From: Acidimicrobiaceae bacterium
Lineage (GTDB): Bacteria > Actinomycetota > Acidimicrobiia > Acidimicrobiales > Bog-793
Assembly: GCA_003140595.1 (NCBI GenBank)
Contig: PLKG01000045.1
Coordinates: 1-57,859, forward strand
Reading direction: 5' to 3'
Length of the DNA: 57,859 nt
Within the stretch, counting starts at the first letter, position 1; each line of letters starts with the position of its first letter. The notes beneath the pieces were generated by a model that did not search any database, was not told the origin of the DNA, and saw nothing but the letters and a program-made list of their open reading frames with translations. This document shows, piece after piece, positions 46,796 through 54,991 of this stretch. The position numbers were made by a program, and so were the translations under genes.

Positions 46796-48157
46796 CTAGG
46801 TGTCTTTCGTCTCGAGGTTGATGCGGGCGAGCCACAGGCCAGGAGCGTCGACTTCGGCCGGCGTCGGAAGGTTCCTCTCGTCGATCCACAACCGCGCCAG
46901 GCCAAGGTCTCCGGAACGCTGGAGCACGCCTTGCACGAAGGCCGCGCCGCGGTCGACGTCTTCTTGATCCAAGCGCAGGCCGAACAGAGCCTCTGCGACA
47001 CGCTCACCTTCACCGCGGCCGACGCGACGCCGGCGCATCGCCTCGCCGATCGGCGCATGGCCGCCGATGAGCCGGGAGGCAACAACTGAGGTGACGTACT
47101 CCGCGTAGCCGGCGATTGCTGCTGTCAGCGAGGCGAGTTGAGCGCGCACCCTCTCGAGCTCTGGAGAAGGGCCGTAGTCGGAATCGCCGAGAAGCGATGG
47201 GTCGCCGATGATCTGGGAAAGGCCGGGAATCGAGCCGGGGTCGATGCCCTGCAGCAGCCCTTCGAAATCGCGCGGATCGGGCCGGACGAGCCGGACGTGG
47301 GCGACCACGAGCTCCTCCAGCCGCTTTGAGACGTGCGGGCGCGTGAGCACCGCGTGAAACGCCATCTCGTGCGCGCATAGCCACAGCCGCAGGTCGTCGG
47401 TCGGCAGGCTCCACTCTTCGGCGATACGGTCCAGGTTGCCTGTGACCACGAGGATCTCGCTCGAGGCAGTTCGCGGCAAGGGCAGGTCGTACTGCCCTAG
47501 AGAGCGCCGCGCGAGGTGACCTATCACGGAGCCGACCTGCATCGCCGCCATCGCAGGGGCCATGGCCGAGGTCCACCGGCCGATCATCTCGGTGAGGTCT
47601 ACGTCCTCGCTGTCTTCACCACCGGCCGGCTCGCCACTCTTGATCACGTCCGCGTCGCCGAGGAAGGGATCTTCTGGCATCTCGTCCAAGTCGTCAGGAG
47701 AGCCGCCCGTCACCGAAGATGACTGACCGACCGGTCCATGCCCGGCTCCCGGGGTACCGGCGCCAGGCCCGAAGCCGAGCGGCCCGGCGGCACCCGAGTC
47801 CGAGGTCGTCGTCAAGGCCGTGGCGAGGCGGTCGAGCAGCGGGCGCCAGGCTTCCAGGCTTCGCCGTGCCCATTCGACGCGCGTCGTCGGGACGAGCTTC
47901 AGGCTCGAGGCGCCGGATCCGAGGACCATGCCCGTGACGTCGCTCACGTGCAACTCGGCGATAGCGCTCAGCTCTTCGAAACGAATGCGGGCGATCGGGT
48001 CCGGGTTGGGGTCGGGCTCGTCGCCTGCAGCCACACTGGTCGCCAGTTGAAACGCGAGCTCCCACTGAAGCGGTCCCTCGGTTCGGATCAGCCGCAAGAG
48101 GTCGCCCAGCATGTTGCGGAGGAAATCGCCGCCGCCCGATGCGAGAGGATCGCTCAC
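46796..48157 (-). CDS. DUF2342 zincin-like protein, metal site apparently lost
   Basis: A 453-residue member of the actinobacterial DUF2342 / F420-associated zincin-like family: an N-terminal helical part, a Gly/Pro-rich linker (about 115-155), and the zincin domain. The family zinc motif HExxH is here CAHEMAFHAVL (about 263-273), so Phe takes the place of the second His. The downstream GHxE-type motif reads AGYAEYVTS, with Tyr in place of His. The other framework (WLCAHE, GLQLRPKKxR-like RRRRVGRGEGERVAEALFGL) is kept. A non-catalytic role is likely. Confidence 0.8.
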   Translation of the reverse strand: MSDPLASGGGDFLRNMLGDLLRLIRTEGPLQWELAFQLATSVAAGDEPDPNPDPIARIRFEELSAIAELHVSDVTGMVLGSGASSLKLVPTTRVEWARRSLEAWRPLLDRLATALTTTSDSGAAGPLGFGPGAGTPGAGHGPVGQSSSVTGGSPDDLDEMPEDPFLGDADVIKSGEPAGGEDSEDVDLTEMIGRWTSAMAPAMAAMQVGSVIGHLARRSLGQYDLPLPRTASSEILVVTGNLDRIAEEWSLPTDDLRLWLCAHEMAFHAVLTRPHVSKRLEELVVAHVRLVRPDPRDFEGLLQGIDPGSIPGLSQIIGDPSLLGDSDYGPSPELERVRAQLASLTAAIAGYAEYVTSVVASRLIGGHAPIGEAMRRRRVGRGEGERVAEALFGLRLDQEDVDRGAAFVQGVLQRSGDLGLARLWIDERNLPTPAEVDAPGLWLARINLETKDT

Positions 48158-48223
48158 TTGTCAGATGCTAGGGCGGCGCCCGCACCGGCATGGTCCGGGC
48201 TGTTCGGGCGAGCGGCGAAGGCT

Positions 48224-49462
48224 TCAGGCTGCCGCTGCGAGTCGGGCGTGGGCGTCGAAGGTGTGACCGCGTCGCACAACGGCGAGCACGACTGCTTGTT
48301 CCGGCGACATCGAGTAGAGCGCCGCGACCATGCCTGCCATCGTCTTGGTCGGCTTGCTGTTCACGGCCTCGATTAGATCGCCCGGCCTGACTCCGGCCTT
48401 GGCGGCCGCACCGCCCGGCTTGACCGACACGACCTCGACGGCGGTCTTGGCTGCGGACACGGTCTTGGTCTCACCGGTTATCCCGAGCCAGCCGTGGACG
48501 ACCCGCCCGTTTGCGATGAGGTCCGTCGAGACGATGTCGGCCAGCCATCCGGGCGTCGCCACGAGTGTCTTTCCCGCGACGCTCGTGACCATGCCGATCA
48601 GGCGTCCGGCGCCGTCGAGGACGCCACCGCCGGTCTCCACTCCCATGAGCGGATCGAGCGTTTCCACGGACTCGAGGAGAGGCGGGCTGTTGCTTGTGGA
48701 AGTCAGCTGGACGTCCATCTCACTGATCGTTCCCCAGCACGTGTGGGGCCCGGCGCTGTCGACCCAGACGAGTGCCACGAACGAGCCGTATCCCAGCGTG
48801 GCACCCGACACGAAGCGTGTCGCCGTAAGGGTGTCCGGGTCGTGCACGCGCACGACGGCGAGCCCGGTTCCGGTGTCGGCTCCGACCAGTGTCGCGACGA
48901 GCTGCTGACCGCCGATGACCACCGAGATGTCGTCCGGGTCGGTGACGAGCGAGGTGGGCACGAGGACGTAGCCCTTCGAGCTCACAACCACTCCGACGCC
49001 GCTGGTGCTGCCATCGAGGACGACCGGCATCGCAGTCGCGACCCGCGACGCCAGCTTGTAGAGGCCGGGCTCGACCCCGAGCACGATCGTGGTTGTCGTC
49101 GATATGTTCACGCCGATGGTCGAGGAGATCTGCGATCTCATCGAGGAGTTGCCGTAGTGCTGGCTCACGGTCGCGTTGGACGACCTTGCCGGAGACGACG
49201 GGAGCAGATGGGTGAGGTGGCCGCCAACGAGCACGACGCCGGTTGCCAGCAACGCGCCCACGATGCCGGCCGACCAGGCACCGGCTCGAGACGGTGTCGA
49301 TGCCATCCAGCTGCGGCGCGCGGAAAGTGCCTCCGCTGTGACCGGGAGGCGGTGCGAGCCGAGCTCGGAGGGATGCCTCCAGAGGCGATCGTCGGGTGGC
49401 AGGAGCGGGCCACAGGGGCCTTCGTCGTGAACGTCGTCGAAGTCATCAACGGGTTCGACCAC
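48224..49462 (-). CDS. Membrane-anchored HtrA-like pseudo-protease with PDZ domain
   Basis: A 412-residue protein. The N-terminus has DDRLWRHPSELG, a motif common in Acidimicrobiia, followed by one membrane helix (SAGIVGALLATGVVLVGG). A trypsin-like domain lies at about 125-300. The His position reads VLVPTSLV (TNNHV in active enzymes), the Asp position reads GTGLAVVRV, and the Ser position reads VETGGGVLDG in place of GNSGGPL. The C-terminal PDZ is well kept (GGAAAKAGVRPGDLIEAVNS). GTG 49462 was chosen; ATG 49543 would nearly abut moaE. It probably binds but does not cleave substrates. Confidence 0.75.
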   Translation of the reverse strand: MVEPVDDFDDVHDEGPCGPLLPPDDRLWRHPSELGSHRLPVTAEALSARRSWMASTPSRAGAWSAGIVGALLATGVVLVGGHLTHLLPSSPARSSNATVSQHYGNSSMRSQISSTIGVNISTTTTIVLGVEPGLYKLASRVATAMPVVLDGSTSGVGVVVSSKGYVLVPTSLVTDPDDISVVIGGQQLVATLVGADTGTGLAVVRVHDPDTLTATRFVSGATLGYGSFVALVWVDSAGPHTCWGTISEMDVQLTSTSNSPPLLESVETLDPLMGVETGGGVLDGAGRLIGMVTSVAGKTLVATPGWLADIVSTDLIANGRVVHGWLGITGETKTVSAAKTAVEVVSVKPGGAAAKAGVRPGDLIEAVNSKPTKTMAGMVAALYSMSPEQAVVLAVVRRGHTFDAHARLAAAA

Positions 49463-49546
49463 GGTCCCTGAGGATACCGAAGGTGCGTCGGTTTGGGGCG
49501 TCGGGGTCCGTTCGCGAGGACGCCTGTGTTCGGCAGGTCGCATACC

Positions 49547-50029
49547 ATGACCCACGTGCTCGTGTCGGTGCAAGGTGAGGATTGGCTCGAGTTGACGACC
49601 GAGCCTCTTGCGACCGAGCGCGCGCTCGCTTGGGCCGAGAGGCCGTCCTGTGGAGCAGTGGCGTGTTTCGTCGGGAAGGTGCGTGACCACGCCGAAGGGC
49701 GGACCGGTGTGCTGGCGATCGACTACGAGGCCTACACGGCCCAGGTGCTGCCCCGTTTCGAGGCGATCGTGGAGGCCGCGCGGGAGCGTTGGCCGGCCCT
49801 CGGTCGGACCGTTGTCTGGCACAGGATCGGTCACATCGAGCTCGGCGAGGCCTCCGTCGTCGTGGTCGTTTCGACCCCGCACCGTGCCGAGGCCTTCGAG
49901 GCTTGCCGTTTCGTGATCGACACCTTGAAGGCGACCGTTCCTATCTGGAAGCGCGAGACCTTCGAAGGCGGGACGGACTGGAGCCTGGCATCGCGGCCCA
50001 TCGAGCAGCCACCGAAGGTCGACCGGTAG
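49547..50029 (+). CDS. moaE: Molybdopterin synthase catalytic subunit
   Basis: A 160-residue MoaE. It has CGAVACFVGKVRDHAEGR (about 35-52), LAIDYEAYTAQVLPRFEAIV, WHRIGHIELGEASVVV (about 97-112), and the catalytic Lys region TVPIWKRETFEGG (about 136-148). It adds sulfur from MoaD to precursor Z to make molybdopterin. No MoaD gene is near. The stop overlaps the start of the next gene (TAGTG). Confidence 0.92.
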   Translation: MTHVLVSVQGEDWLELTTEPLATERALAWAERPSCGAVACFVGKVRDHAEGRTGVLAIDYEAYTAQVLPRFEAIVEAARERWPALGRTVVWHRIGHIELGEASVVVVVSTPHRAEAFEACRFVIDTLKATVPIWKRETFEGGTDWSLASRPIEQPPKVDR

Positions 50030-51030
50030 TGGGCGCCGATCTCGCAGTCGACTTCGGGACCGCACGCACACTCGTGGCTGTCCCCGGTCGCGGGGTCATC
50101 GTCGACGAGCCGACGGTTGCCGCGGTCGACCTCAGGCGGAACCGTCTCTTGGCATTCGGGACCGAAGCCCTCGGCCTGCGCGGACGCTGCGCCGGGGAGG
50201 TGGCGATCGTTCGGCCGGTCTGCCATGGCCAGCTGGCCGATCTCGACCTCACCTGGGCGGTGGCGAGGGAGCTGTTGCGCCTCGTGAGGACCTGGTCGGT
50301 CAGTCAGCCGACGGTGTTGTGCTGCGCGTCGGGCGCGGCGACAAGTGTCCAGCGGCGAGCCCTCGACAGAGCTTTCAAGGAGGCGGGCGCGGGGACAGTT
50401 CGCTTCGTGGAGCAGCAAGTCGCAGTGGCGCTCGGCTCCGGGCTGCGGATAGAGGAGCCGGTCGCCTCGATGGTGGTGGACGTCGGTGCCGGCACGACCG
50501 AGATCGGCGTGCTCGCCCTCGGCGGACTCGTGACCCAGGCATCGGTCCCAGTCGGCGGGGGTGACTTCGACCAAGCAATTCAGCGGCTCTGTGCCCGCGA
50601 TTTCGAGCTCGCGATCGATTTGGGGACCGCCGAGGCCATCAAGTACGCCGTCGGGAGCGCGTGGGTCGAGGAGGACGACAAGGTCGAGGTTCGGGGCCGT
50701 GACACCTCCAGCGGGATCGTGCGCTCTGTGGTCATCACCCGGACCGAGGTGGCTGACGCCATCGCGCCCCGCGTGGGCCGCATCCTTTTCGCGGCCGTGT
50801 CATGCATCACTTCGGCACCGCCCGATCTGGCGAACGACCTTCTGAACCGGGGTCTTTATCTCGCCGGCGGCGGGGCTCTCCTCACCGGCTTCGGTCGGCG
50901 GCTCGCCTCGGCGACGGGCATCCCGGTCCACCTCGTAGAGAATCCCGAGCGTTGTGCCGTCGCCGGCGCAGTTTCGTGTATGGCCACTATGGGACACACC
51001 GCCGAATCTCTCAGTCGTCGCCGGTGGTGA
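50029..51030 (+). CDS. MreB/FtsA-like actin-family protein
   Basis: A 333-residue protein with all three actin-fold nucleotide motifs: VDFGTARTLVAV (phosphate 1, about 6-17), VVDVGAGTTEIGVL (phosphate 2, about 148-161), and LAGGGALLTGF (adenosine, about 281-291). GDFDQAI (about 178) is also typical of MreB/DnaK-like actins. It is most like MreB, but a lone copy next to moaE with no mreCD is odd. It could be a cell-shape filament or a specialised homologue. GTG 50029 overlaps the moaE stop. Confidence 0.85.
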   Translation: MGADLAVDFGTARTLVAVPGRGVIVDEPTVAAVDLRRNRLLAFGTEALGLRGRCAGEVAIVRPVCHGQLADLDLTWAVARELLRLVRTWSVSQPTVLCCASGAATSVQRRALDRAFKEAGAGTVRFVEQQVAVALGSGLRIEEPVASMVVDVGAGTTEIGVLALGGLVTQASVPVGGGDFDQAIQRLCARDFELAIDLGTAEAIKYAVGSAWVEEDDKVEVRGRDTSSGIVRSVVITRTEVADAIAPRVGRILFAAVSCITSAPPDLANDLLNRGLYLAGGGALLTGFGRRLASATGIPVHLVENPERCAVAGAVSCMATMGHTAESLSRRRW

Positions 51031-51634
51031 CGCCGAGCAAGTCCTCAGCTGCCTGACGAACTTGCCAGTCCCGGTCCGTAAGGCAGCCGCGGAGGGCGGC
51101 ATCGGACTCGGGGCTTTCGATCGCGGCGAGTGCGATCACTGCCCGGCGACGGATCTGGGGCTTGTCCTCCAACCCGGCCAGGATCGCGGGAAGGCCCTCG
51201 AGAGAGCCGATAGCCCCGAGTGCCGCCACGGCCGACTCCCGGCAAAGAGCGTCGGTGTGGGTCGAGGCGATGCGGACGAGAGCGGGTAGGGCCAACGCGT
51301 CGGACACCTCGCCGACAGCAAAGCATGCCGCCTCGACCACAGATCGGTCCGGATCCTCCAGCAGAGTTGAGAAGTCCGCACCCGGCAGGGCGGCTCCCAT
51401 CTCACATGCGCGTCTGCGGGTTCTGGGATCGGGGTCCGCGAGAGCTGCCGCGGAGTCTGCAGCTGTCGCGCGGTTCATCCGCACGAGGGCGCCGAGCGCG
51501 CTGGCGCGCACCTCGGGGTCCGCGTCGCCGAGGAACGACCGCGCGGCCTGCTCGTCTCCAACATGCCCGGCGTGAGCCGCGTCGCCCCGGCGGCGCGCCG
51601 CGTCGATCGACGCCTTCCTACCGTTCTCGGTCAC
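51011..51634 (-). CDS. HEAT-repeat protein
   Basis: A 207-residue protein of repeated 30-residue helical pairs: DADPEVRASALGALVRM, DPDPRTRRRACEMGAAL, DPDRSVVEAACFAVGEV, TDALCRESAVAALGAIGS, DKPQIRRRAVIALAAIES and DRDWQVRQAAEDLLGV. This is the PBS-lyase/HEAT type. It is probably a protein-binding scaffold. GTG 51634 was chosen; the longer frame is an antisense shadow of the protease. The end overlaps the actin-like gene on the other strand by 20 bases. Confidence 0.78.
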   Translation of the reverse strand: MTENGRKASIDAARRRGDAAHAGHVGDEQAARSFLGDADPEVRASALGALVRMNRATAADSAAALADPDPRTRRRACEMGAALPGADFSTLLEDPDRSVVEAACFAVGEVSDALALPALVRIASTHTDALCRESAVAALGAIGSLEGLPAILAGLEDKPQIRRRAVIALAAIESPESDAALRGCLTDRDWQVRQAAEDLLGVTTGDD

Positions 51635-51660
51635 CTGCGGCGCCCGCGCGCTTGCGAGCC

Positions 51661-52950
51661 ATGGCAGGCTACGGCTCGATGGATTCGATAGACGATGGGT
51701 CGAGCGTAGAGGCCGATCGACAACTCGACGCGCCACGGGGGTCATTCGAGGCCTACGGCGAGGGGATCGCCGACGGGCACGCGTCAAGCGGCGGGGACCG
51801 GTTTCACTGGAGGGCCAGCCACACACTGTTCTCGATCCTCGCCTTGATCCTTGTCGCGGCGGTGATCGCTTGGTTCATCCAGTTGCCGTACTACGCGCTG
51901 ACGCCGGGGTCGGCACCGCAGGTGAGCAGCCTCATAAAGGTGCCATCGGCGGATCACCATTCGCACCGCGGCTCGGTCCTGCTCGTCTATGTGGAGCTCA
52001 CCCCCATGCGTGCGCTGTATTACCCGTTCTTCTGGCTGGACCCCAACGCCGCCATCTACTCCAGTGCCGCCATCCTCGGGACCGAGTCCACAGCGCAGTA
52101 CGCGACCGAGGGCGAGATCGACATGTCGACGGCCCAGCAGGCGGCCACGGTGGTCGCCCTGAAGCAGCTCGGCTACAAGGTCTCGGTGACGGCGCTCGGG
52201 GCGCTCATCTACGGCATCCTTCCCGGCTCACCAGCAGCCTCGTCACTTCAAGTGGGCGAGGTCATCAGCAAGCTCGACGGCTTCAAGGTGCCCACATATC
52301 TGGACCTCCAGAACAGGCTCGAGACGATCGCCCCGGGTGCGGTCGTTCGCGTCGTCGTGAGTGCGTACCCGGCAGGCAAACCACGGACCGTCAGCTTCAA
52401 GCTCGGCGTGTTCCGCAGCACCGGAGCCGGGAACTATGACTGTTTTCCCGAGGGCAAGGGGACCAAGTTCGCGATCGCTGAGTTCGTGACTGTCAAAGGT
52501 GGAAAGCCCCATCCGGTCTCATGTGTGGGCATCTACCCGCAGGGCAGTGGCGGGATTGCAGTTGACGGAACTGCCTTCAAGATAGGCCCTCTGCCCGTGA
52601 AGGTGGACGTGTCGTCGGAGGGGATCGTCGGGCCGTCAGCCGGCCTCGCATTCACACTCGGTCTCATTCAGGAGCTTGACCCGGCAAACCTGACCGGCGG
52701 GCTGAAGGTCGCCGCGACCGGCACGATGTCGATCGACGGGACGGTCGGAGATGTAGGAGGAGTGGCCCAGAAGACCGTTGCAGTGCGCGGCGCAGGTGCG
52801 AGCGTGTTTCTCGTGCCCCCACAGGAGTACGCGGTCGCCAAGGCACACGCGGGTTCGCATCTCAAGGTGTACTCCGTGAGCACGATCGAGCAGGCGATTC
52901 ACATTCTCGAATCGCTCGGGGGCCATATCGCACCTATCACCGCCCCATGA
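51661..52950 (+). CDS. Membrane-anchored PDZ-Lon-like protease (YlbL type)
   Basis: A 429-residue protein. One N-terminal helix (LFSILALILVAAVIAWFIQL, about 58-77) is followed by PYYALTPGSAP, typical of the YlbL/S16 Lon-like family. A PDZ domain lies at about 190-270 (GILPGSPAASSLQVGEVISK). The C-terminal Lon catalytic domain has Ser in EGIVGPSAGLAFTLGL (about 320-335) and Lys in GGVAQKTVAVRGAG (about 362-375). It lies 26 bases from the divergent HEAT gene. ATG 51661 or 51679 may be the start. Confidence 0.88.
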   Translation: MAGYGSMDSIDDGSSVEADRQLDAPRGSFEAYGEGIADGHASSGGDRFHWRASHTLFSILALILVAAVIAWFIQLPYYALTPGSAPQVSSLIKVPSADHHSHRGSVLLVYVELTPMRALYYPFFWLDPNAAIYSSAAILGTESTAQYATEGEIDMSTAQQAATVVALKQLGYKVSVTALGALIYGILPGSPAASSLQVGEVISKLDGFKVPTYLDLQNRLETIAPGAVVRVVVSAYPAGKPRTVSFKLGVFRSTGAGNYDCFPEGKGTKFAIAEFVTVKGGKPHPVSCVGIYPQGSGGIAVDGTAFKIGPLPVKVDVSSEGIVGPSAGLAFTLGLIQELDPANLTGGLKVAATGTMSIDGTVGDVGGVAQKTVAVRGAGASVFLVPPQEYAVAKAHAGSHLKVYSVSTIEQAIHILESLGGHIAPITAP

Positions 52951-52974
52951 GAACAGCGTCGTAGGCTAGGGGCA

Positions 52975-54981
52975 ATGTCGGAGGATCCTCAGGTCGTCTC
53001 GATCTCCTCAAGTACGCCACTCAGTCCTGACGAGATCGCGCTCAAATCCTTTCCTGCAACACGCCGCGGCGTTGACGGCGAGGCCGTACGGGTGTTTCTC
53101 GGCAAGGTCGCTTCCGAGCTGCGCGGCACTCTCGAACGCGAGGCGATCTTGCGCGAACGCGTCGCCGAAGCAGAACGCCGGGCCGAGGACCCGGTGCTGG
53201 ACGAGGCGACACTCACCCGTGCAATCGGCGTGGAGACTGCCAAGATCCTGTGGACCGCGCACGACGCGGCCGGCAAGGTGGTCGCGAAGGCCGAGGAGCG
53301 AGCGGCCGAGCTGATGGCAGAGGCCGGGGAGGTTCTCGCGGAGAGGACCACAGCTGCCGAAGCCGTATCGCTCGCCATCCGGACCGCCGCCGAGGAGGAA
53401 GCCGCCGACTACCTAAGCCGGGCACAGGCGGAGGCCGACTCGATGACCGAGGTGGCACACGCTGATGCAGTCGAGCTGTTCGACGCCACCAAGGAAGAGT
53501 GCCGGCGCATGGTGGCAGAGGCACGTGGACTCCGAAACCGCGCCCTTGCTGATCTGGTGGCCCGCCGACGCGCCCTTCGTGTACAGCTCGAGGAGCTCCG
53601 TACCGGGAAGGACTCGCTGCTTCGTGTCGTCGACGACGTCGCCTCGTCGGTCGACGAGTTGCGCCAACGACTCGCCTCGGCGGAGGACGAGGCTCGCGTC
53701 GCAGCCGAACAGGCAGGCCAACGCGTTGCGCAGGAGCCGGGCCACGGCGACCTCGCCGAGCTCGAGGAGGAGCTCGCCGTGGCCGCCGGTGGGGCCGCCG
53801 TGGGCAACGAGTTCAGTGAGGCCGATGTGTCTGGCGGCGTCACCTCGACACTCGGGAGCCAGTCCGAGGGTGAGGCGAAGACAGACGTCGCACCTGCGGG
53901 AGCGCAGGCTGAGCAAGACCAGGACAGCTCGAGTGCGAGCAGCCGGAGTGTCGACGAGCTCTTCGCCCAGATCCGCGCGAGCCGCGCCGCCGAGGAAGCA
54001 GCCGCGCTGGCGGCCAGCGCGCCGCCGGACACCGATGAGCCCTCCCGAGCGGAGGAGACGACCAGCGAGGCGCCGGTTATGCCTGCCGCCGATCCCGAGC
54101 CCGAGCCTGCAGTGCCGGTCCTCCCCGAGACCGGTGATGGCGACCAGCGCGCTGAGATGGTTGTTAACGAGGCGGATGAGACAGTCGAGGTTGTGATTGT
54201 CGCCGTCGATGTCGAGATCCCTGTGCCGGTCGTTCCGACGTCCGATGCCGACGCGATCGCCGAGCCGGACGTTGAGTCGTTGGCGCGGCGTGACCACCTT
54301 CTCGGGTCCATAACTGCCAAGCTCGGTCGGGCGCTCAAGCGCGCGCTCCAAGACGACCAGAACGAGCTCCTGAACGCGTTGCGCCAGAGTTCCCGCAAGC
54401 CTGTGCTCGACGAGCTGAGCCCGCCGAATGTCCAGCGCGAGAGGTTCGTGTCCGCTGCGACCGACCAACTTGCCAAAGCCTATGAGGCGGGCGCCGCCTT
54501 CCTCGTTGCGGGCGATGCGGTGGCGGGTCCATGCGTGACAGCACCGCCTCCAAGTGCCGCGGTCGCTTTCGAGGCGGGGGCCCTGCTCGCCGCCGAGCTC
54601 GGGGACGACCTCTGCGGAATGTTGCGCCAAAGGATCGAAGAGTCGCTTTCCGAGATCGACGCAAGCTTGGAGGGCTCGTCAGACGCCGCCGGTGTCGCGT
54701 ACCGCGAATGGAAGGGATCCCGCGTCGAAGGACTTGCGGGTGACTTCACGACGCGCGCCTTTGCTGTTGGCGAGCTCGCGGTACTGAGCTCGCTAGGTGT
54801 GGGGGAGGCCCCGTTGCTGCGTTGGGCCGTCGAAGACGACGACGCCGGCGGTTCGTGCCCCGACTGCGACGACAACTCGCTCGCGGGCCCGCAGTCACCT
54901 GGGACCGCGTTCCCGACCGGGCACGCGCATCCACCGGTGCATCCGGGCTGCCGCTGTCTTCTCGTGCCCGTTCGGTCGTAG
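52975..54981 (+). CDS. DivIVA-domain coiled-coil protein with phage Mu gpF-like C-terminus
   Basis: A 668-residue protein. Residues 17-50 match the DivIVA start (LSPDEIALKSFPATRRGVDG, then AVRVFLG). Residues 50-280 form a long Ala/Glu/Arg coiled coil, and 280-420 are acidic and disordered. The last about 230 residues look unlike DivIVA and end RWAVEDD, then CPDCDDN (about 628-634) and HPPVHPGCRCLLVPV (about 652-666). That CxxC...HPxCxC ending is the signature of phage Mu gpF-like minor head proteins. Wag31/DivIVA proteins organise polar growth. A fusion is directly seen; what the tail does is unknown. Confidence 0.78.
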   Translation: MSEDPQVVSISSSTPLSPDEIALKSFPATRRGVDGEAVRVFLGKVASELRGTLEREAILRERVAEAERRAEDPVLDEATLTRAIGVETAKILWTAHDAAGKVVAKAEERAAELMAEAGEVLAERTTAAEAVSLAIRTAAEEEAADYLSRAQAEADSMTEVAHADAVELFDATKEECRRMVAEARGLRNRALADLVARRRALRVQLEELRTGKDSLLRVVDDVASSVDELRQRLASAEDEARVAAEQAGQRVAQEPGHGDLAELEEELAVAAGGAAVGNEFSEADVSGGVTSTLGSQSEGEAKTDVAPAGAQAEQDQDSSSASSRSVDELFAQIRASRAAEEAAALAASAPPDTDEPSRAEETTSEAPVMPAADPEPEPAVPVLPETGDGDQRAEMVVNEADETVEVVIVAVDVEIPVPVVPTSDADAIAEPDVESLARRDHLLGSITAKLGRALKRALQDDQNELLNALRQSSRKPVLDELSPPNVQRERFVSAATDQLAKAYEAGAAFLVAGDAVAGPCVTAPPPSAAVAFEAGALLAAELGDDLCGMLRQRIEESLSEIDASLEGSSDAAGVAYREWKGSRVEGLAGDFTTRAFAVGELAVLSSLGVGEAPLLRWAVEDDDAGGSCPDCDDNSLAGPQSPGTAFPTGHAHPPVHPGCRCLLVPVRS

Positions 54982-54991
54982 GCTCCAGCGG

